Source of the DNA: Thiocapsa rosea
Lineage (GTDB): Bacteria; Pseudomonadota; Gammaproteobacteria; Chromatiales; Chromatiaceae
Length of the DNA stretch: 64,000 nucleotides
NCBI RefSeq assembly: GCF_003634315.1
Contig: NZ_RBXL01000001.1
Location: 4,258,501 to 4,322,500 of the forward strand
Direction of reading: 5' to 3'
Shown here: positions 24,639 to 32,526 of the stretch, in pieces
Layout: each line of letters starts with the position of its first letter
Numbering within the stretch: position 1 is the stretch's first letter
Position numbers and translations under genes: made by a program
The notes under the pieces: model-generated
What the model was told of the DNA's origin: nothing
The model's input: the letters and a program-made list of their open reading frames with translations, nothing else
The model's database searches: none

Positions 24639-25324
24639 TGGACCTCTTGAGCTATTCGCTCGTCGACCTGATTCCGTTTTCGCGCGAGACCTATTTCAGG
24701 CTGTTCGAGCGCTACAACATCGGCGTCTGGCCGGCTCCGATCATCGGGCTGGCGATGGGGCTCACGGCGCTGTTCACGGCGCGGCGGGCAGATGGATGGG
24801 TACTCCGGGCGCCGTTTCTCCTGACCGCGGCCTGCTGGGTATGGGTCGGCTGGGTTTTTCAGATCCACTGGTACGCGCCCTTGAGCTGGCCGGGGATCTA
24901 TTTCGGGATCGGCTTCCTGCTGCAGGGCCTGATGATGGCTGTCGTGCTCGGGCGGCGTCCGCTCGCTGGCTCGCCCGAGGGCGTGGCTCGGGATCCCGGC
25001 CCGGGGCTCTGGATCCTCGTCTTCGCACTGGCGCTGCAGCCCCTGCTCGGACTTCTTTCCGGTCGACCCTGGTACGGTTTGGAGGTCTTCGGCAGCGCAC
25101 CGGATCCGACCGTCGTTGCGACGCTGGGATTTTTGCTGCTCGTGCGCCATCCGCTGCGCTGGTTTCTGTCGATCATCCCGCTCGCGTGGTGTTTGATCAG
25201 CGGGGCGACCCTTTGGGTCTTGGGGGTTCCAACCTGGTCGGTCATGCCGCTCGCCGCTGCGCTCTACCTGGGCGTCGTTGCTTGGCCGCGGGTGTCCGGG
25301 CGAAGGCAGCTCAAAGACTCGTAA
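24638..25324 (+). CDS. DUF6064-family membrane protein
   Basis: This 228-residue membrane protein has six to seven hydrophobic helices and the family opening IPFSRETYFRLFERYN. The function is unknown. It is translationally coupled (TGATG) to the exported aldo/keto reductase. Confidence 0.75.
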   Translation: MDLLSYSLVDLIPFSRETYFRLFERYNIGVWPAPIIGLAMGLTALFTARRADGWVLRAPFLLTAACWVWVGWVFQIHWYAPLSWPGIYFGIGFLLQGLMMAVVLGRRPLAGSPEGVARDPGPGLWILVFALALQPLLGLLSGRPWYGLEVFGSAPDPTVVATLGFLLLVRHPLRWFLSIIPLAWCLISGATLWVLGVPTWSVMPLAAALYLGVVAWPRVSGRRQLKDS

Positions 25325-25360
25325 GGTGAATTCCGGGAAAAGATTTACCGGGCATACAAG

Positions 25361-25382
25361 GGGCGAATACATTCGCCTCTAC
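25361..25382. repeat. Short palindrome with GGCGAATACATTCGCC core
   Basis: A 16-bp near-perfect palindrome lies between two convergent genes. It has the form of a small REP-like element. A second inverted motif, GGTTGCGCC...GGCACAACC, follows about 50 bases later. Confidence 0.5.
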
Positions 25383-25507
25383 AGGCGCTGCTGGTTTTTC
25401 GGGCATTACGCAGGCTGTAGGTTGCGCCGAGCCGTGCGAGGAGGCACAACCAAATGTCGGCGGACACGCAAGACCGGGCGCGACGGGCGGACCCGGGTCC
25501 GACGGAT

Positions 25508-25942
25508 TCAGTGCATCCGCGGCTTCGGGGTCTCGGGCGTCGCCGTTTCGGGCCGCCTGCGCATGAGCGGCAAGGAGGCGTGATGGGCGGTCATCCGCCA
25601 GCCCTCTGCCGTCTGACGGTAGACGTTCGTCGCCAGGATCCGGTTGGGCTCCTCGCGCGAACGGCTCGGGCGGATCAGCTCCTCGACCAGATGCACGGCA
25701 AGCCCGGCGGTCGCCGTGCGTTGGATCATGCGGTAGTGCAGCTCGGGGCGCTCGGCCCCGGTCATCACCTCGCGCCAACTCTGTAGGACTTCGCTGCGAC
25801 CCTGCAGGAGATCGCCGCCGGGGTGGACGCAGACGGGGCTGGGCTGCTCCGACCAGACCTCTCCCATCAAGGCGATGTCGAGTGCCTGGAAGGCGGCATA
25901 GAAGGCGGCTTCGACCTCGTCCGGGGTCTGGAATCGGCTCAT
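25508..25942 (-). CDS. SnoaL-like/DUF4440 protein
   Basis: A 144-residue cone-shaped SnoaL/NTF2-like protein, with TPDEVEAAFYAAFQALDI as first helices, VWSEQPSPVCVHPGG and YRQTAEGWRMTAHHAS as family landmarks. Such small folds act as enzymes or ligand-binding subunits; no function can be given. It overlaps the upstream Uma2 gene by ATGA, so the two are coupled. Confidence 0.8.
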   Translation of the reverse strand: MSRFQTPDEVEAAFYAAFQALDIALMGEVWSEQPSPVCVHPGGDLLQGRSEVLQSWREVMTGAERPELHYRMIQRTATAGLAVHLVEELIRPSRSREEPNRILATNVYRQTAEGWRMTAHHASLPLMRRRPETATPETPKPRMH

Positions 25943-26574
25943 CGATCGGAGTCCGGCGCCGCCGCGGTGCCGAGCAGCGCGGTACGCAACGCCCGGATCG
26001 CGCGTGTCTGGGTGGGCTCGGCCATGCAGCGGACGATGAGCGCGGGATCGAGATCCGGCAGTGCTCGGCTGCGCGTCGCGGCGAGAAAGGTCTCCTCCTG
26101 CAGCACGAAGAAGCGCAGCGTGCCGTCCTCCCAAAACCAGACCTCGGGCACGCCGAGCCCGCGATAGACCGCGAGCTTGTCCACACCGCCGCTGGTCCAG
26201 ACGACCTCGATTGCGATATCCGGAACCTTCGGTGCCCTGCGGATCGGGCCGACCAGATAACACTCGTCGGCCTCGGCGCCGAGCTGCTTCGCCTTTTCCT
26301 TCAGGGTCCAGGAGCCGTAGCCTTCAAGCTCGATGTCCCTGATCTCGGCGTAGGTTTCGATCAGACGGGCGAGCCGCGTCTTGAGTGATTCGTGATCGAC
26401 GGAAGGTGTCATCAGCTCCAGCTCGCCGTTGAAATACGTGATTCGCACCCCGCCGTCGTCGCCGCGGGCGGAGAGGATGGCCTCGTAGTCGTCCCAGCCG
26501 ACGTCGCGCAGGACAACGCGCTGATCGACATGGTCGAGGTCGCAGACGGCCGAAGGATGGTGGGCGGGCATCAT
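25939..26574 (-). CDS. Uma2-family putative PD-(D/E)XK endonuclease
   Basis: This 211-residue DUF820 protein has the restriction-like core. E in MTPSVDHESLK, PDIAIEVVW (D...E-x-V) and DKLAVYRGLGVPEVWFW form the family's active-site pattern. Uma2 proteins are abundant in cyanobacteria and purple bacteria and are of unclear function. It is coupled to the SnoaL-like gene. Confidence 0.82.
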   Translation of the reverse strand: MMPAHHPSAVCDLDHVDQRVVLRDVGWDDYEAILSARGDDGGVRITYFNGELELMTPSVDHESLKTRLARLIETYAEIRDIELEGYGSWTLKEKAKQLGAEADECYLVGPIRRAPKVPDIAIEVVWTSGGVDKLAVYRGLGVPEVWFWEDGTLRFFVLQEETFLAATRSRALPDLDPALIVRCMAEPTQTRAIRALRTALLGTAAAPDSDR

Positions 26575-26675
26575 GGCTGTGGTCGCTCTCGGTGAGATCG
26601 CATGCGGTGCGCGAGCCGCTGTCGCTTCGACAGTTTAGTCGCCTGTTCGAGCCGCGGGAAGGACACGCGGCACGC

Positions 26676-28298
26676 TCAAGCCCGGGGTCTTTCGGGATCG
26701 GGATCCGCGTCTGTCCTGACCCCATCCGTCGGTTTCAACCGCAGCCCGCGCGGCACCACCCAGCGCTCGGCAAACTCGAATAGCCCTTGGAGCCCAAGCG
26801 CGAGCAGTGCGGCCGGGACGGCGCCCTGCATGATGAGTGCGGTGTCGTCCAGGCGGATCCCGGTGAGGATCGGCTGGCCGTAGCCGCCGGCGCCGATGAG
26901 TGCCGCGACGGTGGCGGTGCCGACATTGAGCACGGCGGAGGTCTTGATCCCGGCCAGGATGGTGTTGGCGGCCAGCGGCAGCTCGATCAGGCGCAGGCGC
27001 GCGCCGCGGGTCAACCCGAGGACATCGGCCGATTCGCGGATCGGCACCGGGATGTCCATCAATCCGGCGTGGGTGTTGCGCACGATCGGGAGCAGGCTGT
27101 ACAGAAAGAGTGCGACCACGGTCGGCAGCCAGCCGATCCCGAGCCAGGGGATGAGGAAGACGAAGAGGGCGAGCGAGGGGATGGTCTGGATCATCCCGGT
27201 GATCCCGAGGATCAGATGACCGAGCCGTGCCTGCTGTGCAGCCAACACCCCGAGCGGCACGGCGAAGAGGATGGCCGCACCGAGCGAGACCCCGACCAAG
27301 CCCAGATGCTCCAGCGTGCGCTGGCCCAATTGGCTCCAAAAGCCCTGACCGGAGACCGTGACCTCAAGCCCGAGGCCCTCCGATAAGAGGCGTGCGGCGA
27401 CCGTCTGCTCGGAGTCGCCCTCCAGCTTCACCGCCCCGTTCATGCCCGCCATGGTGGGCGCGTCGATCGCGCCTTCGAGACGGCGGAAGGCGGCGACGGC
27501 GGCCGGTGCCTCCTCGGCCAGCTCCGCGCGGTAGAGCAGGATTGCTTGGTAGTCCTCGAAATAGCCCAGATCGTCGTCGAGCATGCGCAGCCCGTAGCGC
27601 GCGATCTCGGCATCCGTGGTGTAGACCACCGTCACGTCCAGATGCCCGGCGGCGATGCCCCGATAGACCAGGTCGTGATCCAGGCCCTGTACGCGCGTCT
27701 GCGGAAGCCGATAGCGCTGGCGCAGCCCCGGCCAGCCGTCGGCGCGCTCCAGAAACTCGCTGCTGAAGCCGAGTCGCAGATCCGGATGCTCGCGCAGGTC
27801 GGAGATGCGTCGCAGGCCGAGCTGCTGCGCCAAGGGCTCGGGCACTGCGATCGCGTAGGTGTTCTCGAATCCCAGCGACGCCGAGGATCGCACCCCGCGG
27901 GCCGAGAGCGCCGCCTCCAGGCGCTCGGGCGAGGACAGATCCTCGCCGGCCAGGATCTCGCGGACCAGCGTGCCGCTGTATTCCGGATAGATGTCGATCT
28001 CGCCGCTCAGCAGGGCGCCCCAGAGGATGCGCGTCCCGCCCAGCTCGGCGCGATGACGCGACGGATGACCCGCGTCGAGTGCCAACAGACGCAGCGTTTC
28101 GCCCAGGATGACCGACTCGGTGAACTTCTTCGAGCCGATGGTGACGGGGCGGGGTGTGGATTCCTCGGCGCGCGGCTCGGGCGACCAAGCGGCGAGTCCA
28201 ATCGCGAGCAATAACGCGACGACCGGCGCGAGCGCAAGGGCAAGCCCGGTGGCTGGAAGCTGGCGGCTGGAGGCCCTTCGTGACATGCCGCGCCTCAT
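26676..28298 (-). CDS. Quaternary-ammonium ABC transporter, fused binding protein and permease
   Basis: Residues 1-40 hold a signal/membrane anchor. Residues 45-310 are an OpuAC/OsmF-type binding protein (TIGSKKFTESVILGE, EIDIYPEYSGTL, YRGIAAGHLDVTVVYTTDAEI). Residues 330-520 are a permease (LGVSLGAAILFAVPLGVLAA, then the EAA-like ADVLGLTRGARLRLIELPLA). It imports betaine, choline or a related osmolyte. The ATG at 28298 overlaps the ATPase stop (ATGA), which fixes the start. The fused order binding-permease occurs in some OsmU/OpuF-like systems. The substrate is not determinable from sequence. Confidence 0.88.
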   Translation of the reverse strand: MRRGMSRRASSRQLPATGLALALAPVVALLLAIGLAAWSPEPRAEESTPRPVTIGSKKFTESVILGETLRLLALDAGHPSRHRAELGGTRILWGALLSGEIDIYPEYSGTLVREILAGEDLSSPERLEAALSARGVRSSASLGFENTYAIAVPEPLAQQLGLRRISDLREHPDLRLGFSSEFLERADGWPGLRQRYRLPQTRVQGLDHDLVYRGIAAGHLDVTVVYTTDAEIARYGLRMLDDDLGYFEDYQAILLYRAELAEEAPAAVAAFRRLEGAIDAPTMAGMNGAVKLEGDSEQTVAARLLSEGLGLEVTVSGQGFWSQLGQRTLEHLGLVGVSLGAAILFAVPLGVLAAQQARLGHLILGITGMIQTIPSLALFVFLIPWLGIGWLPTVVALFLYSLLPIVRNTHAGLMDIPVPIRESADVLGLTRGARLRLIELPLAANTILAGIKTSAVLNVGTATVAALIGAGGYGQPILTGIRLDDTALIMQGAVPAALLALGLQGLFEFAERWVVPRGLRLKPTDGVRTDADPDPERPRA

Positions 28299-29047
28299 CC
28301 TACTGCTCCTAGCAACACCCGCTGCGGCTCGCGCTGCGCGGCCACGAACTGCGCGACGAAGGGCTCGGCGGGACTGTCGAGGAGCACCCGCGGCTCGGCC
28401 TGCTGGACGATGCAACCGGCACGCAGCAGGACGATCCGATGTCCGAAGAAGACCGCCTCGGCCAAGTCATGCGTCACCATCAGCACCGTCTTGCCGAGTC
28501 GGGCGAAGATCGCCTTGAGCTCGCGCTGCAGCTCGAAACGGATCATGGGGTCAAGTGCCCCGAGCGGCTCGTCGAGCAGCAACAGATCGGGGTCGAGCAT
28601 GAGTGCACGCATCAGGGCGACGCGCTGTCGCTGGCCGCCGGAAAGCTCGATCGGATAGCGTGCCAGCATCGCCGTCGGGAGTTGCACCAGGTCCGCAAGC
28701 TCGGCTAGACGCTGCTCGCGACGCTCGCGCGGCCAGTCCAGCCGGCGTGCCATCAGGGTGACGTTGTCGTGAACGCTCAGGTGCGGAAACAGTCCGCCGT
28801 CCTGGATCATGTAACCCATGCGCAGCCGGGCAGGACGCAGGCTGGCCGTATCCAGCCGGGCGCCCTCGAACCACACCTGGCCGCGATCGGGTCGGATCAG
28901 GCCGGCGGCGAGGCGCAGCAGCGTAGATTTGCCGCAGCCGCTCGGGCCGATCAGAACCGTCGTTTGCGCCTCCGATACATCCAGATCGACACCCGCAAGC
29001 GCGGGTGTCCCGCCGTAGTCCTTGAAGACCCCTTCGAATCGCAGCAT
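28295..29047 (-). CDS. Quaternary-ammonium ABC transporter ATPase
   Basis: This 250-residue nucleotide-binding subunit has Walker A GPSGCGKST, Q-loop (MIQDGGLFPHL), signature LSGGQRQR, Walker B LLLLDEPLGALDP and the H-loop VTHD. It energises the fused permease encoded directly downstream with an ATGA overlap. It is short compared with ProV (no CBS pair), like OsmV-type proteins without the regulatory tail. Confidence 0.9.
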   Translation of the reverse strand: MLRFEGVFKDYGGTPALAGVDLDVSEAQTTVLIGPSGCGKSTLLRLAAGLIRPDRGQVWFEGARLDTASLRPARLRMGYMIQDGGLFPHLSVHDNVTLMARRLDWPRERREQRLAELADLVQLPTAMLARYPIELSGGQRQRVALMRALMLDPDLLLLDEPLGALDPMIRFELQRELKAIFARLGKTVLMVTHDLAEAVFFGHRIVLLRAGCIVQQAEPRVLLDSPAEPFVAQFVAAQREPQRVLLGAVG

Positions 29048-29145
29048 CGGTTGCTTCCCGTCGACTGTGCATGAGCCGCTTGAATTCGTGCCTATCGGCT
29101 CGAATTCCAGGGCATCGTCAAAAGGAGCTTCAGGATTACCGTCGT

Positions 29146-31224
29146 ATGTCGTGGAAAACCAGTACCTGTTACGAGTGTGATGCCAACTGCGGGATTCAGG
29201 TCGAGCTCGACGACGACGGCGAGCCGATCCGCGTCCAAGGCCCCGATTGTCCGCGCTGTTACGTGCAGCTGGATCGGCGCAACCATCCCGACCGCATCCT
29301 CTATCCGCTCAAGCGCGTCGGGCTGCGCGGGAGCGGCGAGTTCGAGCGCGTGTCCTGGGACGAGGCGCTCGACACCATCGCCGAGCGCCTGAGCGCCGCG
29401 AAGGCCGAGCACGGCGCACCGGCAGTAGGCTTCTTCGCCGGCTATACCAAGGAGGCGCGGCCTCAGTTGCAGCGTCTGGCACATGCCTTCGGCTCGCCCA
29501 ACTACCTGACCGAGAGCGGTTGCTGCTTCTCCGCGACCATGGTGGCGGAGAAAGTGACCTTCGGCTACAAGATCAAAACCACGTCCACGGTGGTCTCGCC
29601 GAAGACGCGCTGTCATCTCATCTGGTCGACCAACCCGCGCGGCTCGATCCCGCCCTTCGACACCCATCCGTTGGTACTGCGCCGGCCAGGCAAGACCCTC
29701 ATCGTGGTCGATCCGCGCCGCACACCGCTCGCCGAGGAGGCCGATGTCCATCTGGCGATCCGCCCGGGGACCGACGGTGCCCTGGCGCTCGGCTTCCATC
29801 ATCTGATCTTCGAGAACGGCTGGCAGGATCAAGCCTTTCTAGATGAGTGGGCCAACGGTGTCGAGGGCTTCCGAGACTATGTCCGCGACTTCACGCCCGC
29901 GCGTGTCGCCGAGATCTGCGGCGTCGCGGAGCAGGATCTGCGCACCGCCGTCGAGCTGTTCGCGACGACCCCGCCGGCCCAGATCACACTCTCGCCCACC
30001 GCGACGGTCCAGCACAGCAACGGCTTCCAGAACCACCGCGCGGTCATCCTGCTCTCGGCGGTGACCGGCAACCTGGACCGCGAGGGTGGCAACCGTTTCT
30101 TCAACGACAAGGCCGCGCCCAAACCGATCGAGCTGTTCGACTACTGTCGCACGCATCTGCCGCCGCGCATCGGCGACGAGGTTTATCCGGTCTGGACCCG
30201 CTATTGGCCGGCGGCGCAGAGCATGCTGCTGCCCGACTGCATCCTGGACGGGCGCCCCCAGCGCATCCGCGCCCTGCTGGCGATGGGCATCAACACCGCC
30301 ATGTGGCCCAACTCCAAGCGGATGGAGCGCGCGCTCGGCGCGCTGGACTTCTTCGTTGCGACCGACTTCTTCCACAACCCGGCCACGCTCATGGCGGACT
30401 TCGTGCTGCCGGCGGCGACCAGTCTGGAGCGTCCCGCGCTGATCGCCTATCCCGGCTGCGCCTATCAGGGCGAGCTGCGCTATCGCCGGCCGATCGTCGC
30501 GCCCAAGGGCGAGGCGCGTCCGGACGGCGAGATCTTCCTGCAGCTCGGTGTACGACTCGGCATGGCCGATCAATTTTGGAATGGTGACCTCGCGGCCTCC
30601 TGGGCCGAAGCGGCCGAGGGCATCCCGGAGGAGATCCGCCGGGAGGTTTACGACAACCCTGACGGCGTGGTCGTCTACGCCGAGGCGATCGAGGATCTGG
30701 TCGAGAACGGGTTTATGGACGCCGATCGGCTCTACCGGCTGCGCGGTTTCCGCACACGTTCGGGAAAAGTGGAATTCGACTCGATCGAGCTTCGCGAGGC
30801 CGGTCACGACGGACTTCCGATCTATCGCGAGCCGCCCGAGAGCCCGATCTCCACACCCGCACTGGCGGTCGATTACCCGTTGGTCCTGACCAGCGGGGCG
30901 CGAACCAAGTTCGACACCCATTCGCAGCACAACTATATCGACCGGATGCGCCGCGCGATCCCCCACCCGTTGGCCGAGATCCACCCGGACGATGCCGCGC
31001 CGCGCGGTATCGAGAACGGTGATTCGGTCGTGGTCAGCTCCCCGCGCGGGGCGGTGCGTTTCATCGCCAAGGTCACGGACCGAATCAAGTCGGGCGTCGT
31101 GCATTGCACCCACGGTCGCAACGACGCCAACATCAACGAGCTGACCGACGACCGGCACCTGGATCCCATCAGCGGGTTTCCACCGTTCAAGTCGCTGTTG
31201 TGTCAGGTGGAGCGGGTGGGGTAG
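29146..31224 (+). CDS. Cytoplasmic molybdopterin oxidoreductase, function unknown
   Basis: This 692-residue DMSO-reductase-superfamily enzyme has an N-terminal [4Fe-4S] site formed by Cys8, Cys11, Cys15 and a Cys at 35 or 38. The Mo/W ligand region reads TESGCCFSATM, with Cys126-Cys127, suggesting cysteine coordination. The C-terminal cofactor domain (LTSGARTKFDTHSQHNYIDR, CTHGRNDANINELTDD) is complete. There is no signal peptide, and no small or membrane subunit nearby. It could be a formate-, polysulfide- or acetylene-hydratase-like enzyme. The start at 29146 follows the conserved N-terminus; AGGA lies ten bases upstream. Confidence 0.85.
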   Translation: MSWKTSTCYECDANCGIQVELDDDGEPIRVQGPDCPRCYVQLDRRNHPDRILYPLKRVGLRGSGEFERVSWDEALDTIAERLSAAKAEHGAPAVGFFAGYTKEARPQLQRLAHAFGSPNYLTESGCCFSATMVAEKVTFGYKIKTTSTVVSPKTRCHLIWSTNPRGSIPPFDTHPLVLRRPGKTLIVVDPRRTPLAEEADVHLAIRPGTDGALALGFHHLIFENGWQDQAFLDEWANGVEGFRDYVRDFTPARVAEICGVAEQDLRTAVELFATTPPAQITLSPTATVQHSNGFQNHRAVILLSAVTGNLDREGGNRFFNDKAAPKPIELFDYCRTHLPPRIGDEVYPVWTRYWPAAQSMLLPDCILDGRPQRIRALLAMGINTAMWPNSKRMERALGALDFFVATDFFHNPATLMADFVLPAATSLERPALIAYPGCAYQGELRYRRPIVAPKGEARPDGEIFLQLGVRLGMADQFWNGDLAASWAEAAEGIPEEIRREVYDNPDGVVVYAEAIEDLVENGFMDADRLYRLRGFRTRSGKVEFDSIELREAGHDGLPIYREPPESPISTPALAVDYPLVLTSGARTKFDTHSQHNYIDRMRRAIPHPLAEIHPDDAAPRGIENGDSVVVSSPRGAVRFIAKVTDRIKSGVVHCTHGRNDANINELTDDRHLDPISGFPPFKSLLCQVERVG

Positions 31225-31230
31225 AGCTTC

Positions 31231-31272
31231 CAGCCTCCAGCCTCCAGCCTCCTGCCTCCTGCCTCCTGCCTC
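31231..31272 (+). repeat. Heptamer array A: (CAGCCTC/CTGCCTC)x6
   Basis: Six exact 7-bp units run head to tail: three CAGCCTC then three CTGCCTC. It begins seven bases after the molybdoenzyme stop. Confidence 0.95.
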
Positions 31273-31335
31273 CAGCCGGGAGTACGCTAGGCTGGAGGCG
31301 TTAGCCCTCAAGTGCGAAGGTTTTTTGATTTCGAA

Positions 31336-31370
31336 TAGCTGATAGCTGATAGCTGAAAGCTGATAGCTGG
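31336..31370 (+). repeat. Heptamer array B: (TAGCTGA)x5
   Basis: There are five 7-bp units: three perfect TAGCTGA, one AAGCTGA and one TAGCTGG. Confidence 0.9.
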
Positions 31371-31371
31371 T

Positions 31372-31406
31372 GGCAGGAGGCAGGAGGCAGGAGGCAGGAG
31401 GCAGGA
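31372..31406 (+). repeat. Heptamer array C: (GGCAGGA)x5
   Basis: Five perfect units are the reverse complement phase of the CTGCCTC units in array A, so the two arrays can pair over about 20 bases. Confidence 0.95.
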
Positions 31407-31415
31407 GGCTAACCC

Positions 31416-31471
31416 GAACCCCGAACCCCGAACCCCGAACCCCGAACCCCGAACCCCGAACCCCGAACCCC
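31416..31471 (+). repeat. Heptamer array D: (GAACCCC)x8
   Basis: Eight perfect 7-bp units end 19 bases before the GTG start of the next gene. The antisense frame through this DNA spells an artificial GFGVRGS repeat and is not a gene. Confidence 0.95.
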
Positions 31472-31490
31472 AACCCGAGATCCCCGAATC

Positions 31491-32333
31491 GTGCCTTTCA
31501 TCGGCGTCTTACCCGACCGTGAGCATCTGTTTCAGCCATCGCCCCGACGCGATGTCGGGGTGAACGACGCCGCTGCTTGGCGTCTTAACCCGGCGCATCA
31601 ACAGGTCTACGACAAGCTCTGGCTCGCGCTCGATGCGGGTCTGCGCGCGGCGCCCTGCGGTGTCGACCCGCGCGACTGCGGGATTGCGGAGGATGAGCAG
31701 GTCTTCGTCAAACCCATCGTCAACCTCGCCGGTATGGCGGTGCGTGCGCGTGCCGTTCCGGCCGATGCCGTCCCGAAAGAGGCGGGCAGCTTCTGGTGCG
31801 AGCGGCTCGAAGGTCCGCATACCAGCAGCGATTGTTTGGTGCAGGACGGACGTGCGGTCTGGTTTGCCCACACGCGCGGCTCGGACGTCAAAGATCGGGA
31901 ACGCCCGGTTTACTGGGAGATCGGGGCCGCGCTCCCCGACCTGGAGCCGTCGATCGCGGAATGGGTCGCCCGCCGCCTGGAGGGTTACAGCGGTCTGTGC
32001 AACCTGGAGATGATCGGCGGACGACCGATCGAGGTGCATCTGCGGGGCTCGAACGGTTTCTTCGATTTCTACGGTCCCGACTTCATCCCGGCCTGGGTCG
32101 CGCTGATCGACGGGTCCGCATTCACACCGCCGCCGCCGATCCCGGGCGGTTTCGTGATCTCGGTCTTCGGCGAGGCCATGATCGACGAGGCGCAATGCGA
32201 GGCGGCAGCGCAGCAGGGTGTCCGGATCGACATCGACACCCATACGGCCGATCGCGCGGCTATCCTGCGCTGCTCGGACAAGGATGCCGGACTGGACGTC
32301 CTGCGGAGGTTGACCGGACTCACCCTGGCTTAG
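31491..32333 (+). CDS. Hypothetical protein, possibly ATP-grasp-like
   Basis: This 280-residue protein starts with GTG. I do not recognise it with certainty. The segments VFVKPIVNLAGMAVRARAV and LCNLEMIGGRPIEVHLRGSN resemble, in order and residue type (lysine strand, then E-x2-G...E-x-H), the nucleotide- and metal-binding parts of ATP-grasp enzymes. No membrane segment is visible. The ribosome binding region lies inside or just after the GAACCCC array, so repeat number might affect expression (inference). Confidence 0.6.
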   Translation: MPFIGVLPDREHLFQPSPRRDVGVNDAAAWRLNPAHQQVYDKLWLALDAGLRAAPCGVDPRDCGIAEDEQVFVKPIVNLAGMAVRARAVPADAVPKEAGSFWCERLEGPHTSSDCLVQDGRAVWFAHTRGSDVKDRERPVYWEIGAALPDLEPSIAEWVARRLEGYSGLCNLEMIGGRPIEVHLRGSNGFFDFYGPDFIPAWVALIDGSAFTPPPPIPGGFVISVFGEAMIDEAQCEAAAQQGVRIDIDTHTADRAAILRCSDKDAGLDVLRRLTGLTLA

Positions 32334-32400
32334 GCGATCTTCGGGAATAAGGCGAATTTCGAAACGACAACGACAACGAGCAGAGCCTTACGATTAACCC

Positions 32401-32424
32401 GTGACACCCGCTCTGCGGTGTCAC
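32401..32424. repeat. 8-bp inverted repeat (hairpin 1)
   Basis: GTGACACC and GGTGTCAC are separated by eight bases. It lies between convergent genes, immediately before a stronger hairpin. Confidence 0.7.
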
Positions 32425-32459
32425 GCGTGCCCCGTGGCGCTCTGCGCCACGGGGCACGC
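32425..32459. terminator. Perfect 16-bp hairpin between convergent genes
   Basis: The arms GCGTGCCCCGTGGCGC and GCGCCACGGGGCACGC pair without mismatch across a TCT loop. No T tract follows. A transcript-blocking or RNA-processing role between two convergent genes is inferred; it could equally be a mobile palindrome. Confidence 0.55.
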
Positions 32460-32479
32460 TGGCCGGAGTTACGTGCAAA

Positions 32480-32526
32480 GCCAAACGCAACGTGAAAATG
32501 ACGCATTTCGCTCTGAACGCGGTTTA
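32480..32526. repeat. Half TTAAACCGCG repeat (type with CGCAACGTGAAAATGACGC)
   Basis: It reads CCAAACGCAACGTGAAAATG on to GCGGTTTA and matches the right half of the copy at 37754-37838. Its last bases give the stop codon of the minus-strand hydrolase gene. Confidence 0.8.

Noticed and set aside
31231-31471. CRISPR-like appearance of regular repeats
   Set aside because: Units are 7 bp and contiguous, with no spacers and no cas genes.
29839-31473. 544-codon antisense frame starting with GFGVRGSG repeats
   Set aside because: The start is the GAACCCC array read backwards and the rest is antisense to the molybdoenzyme.
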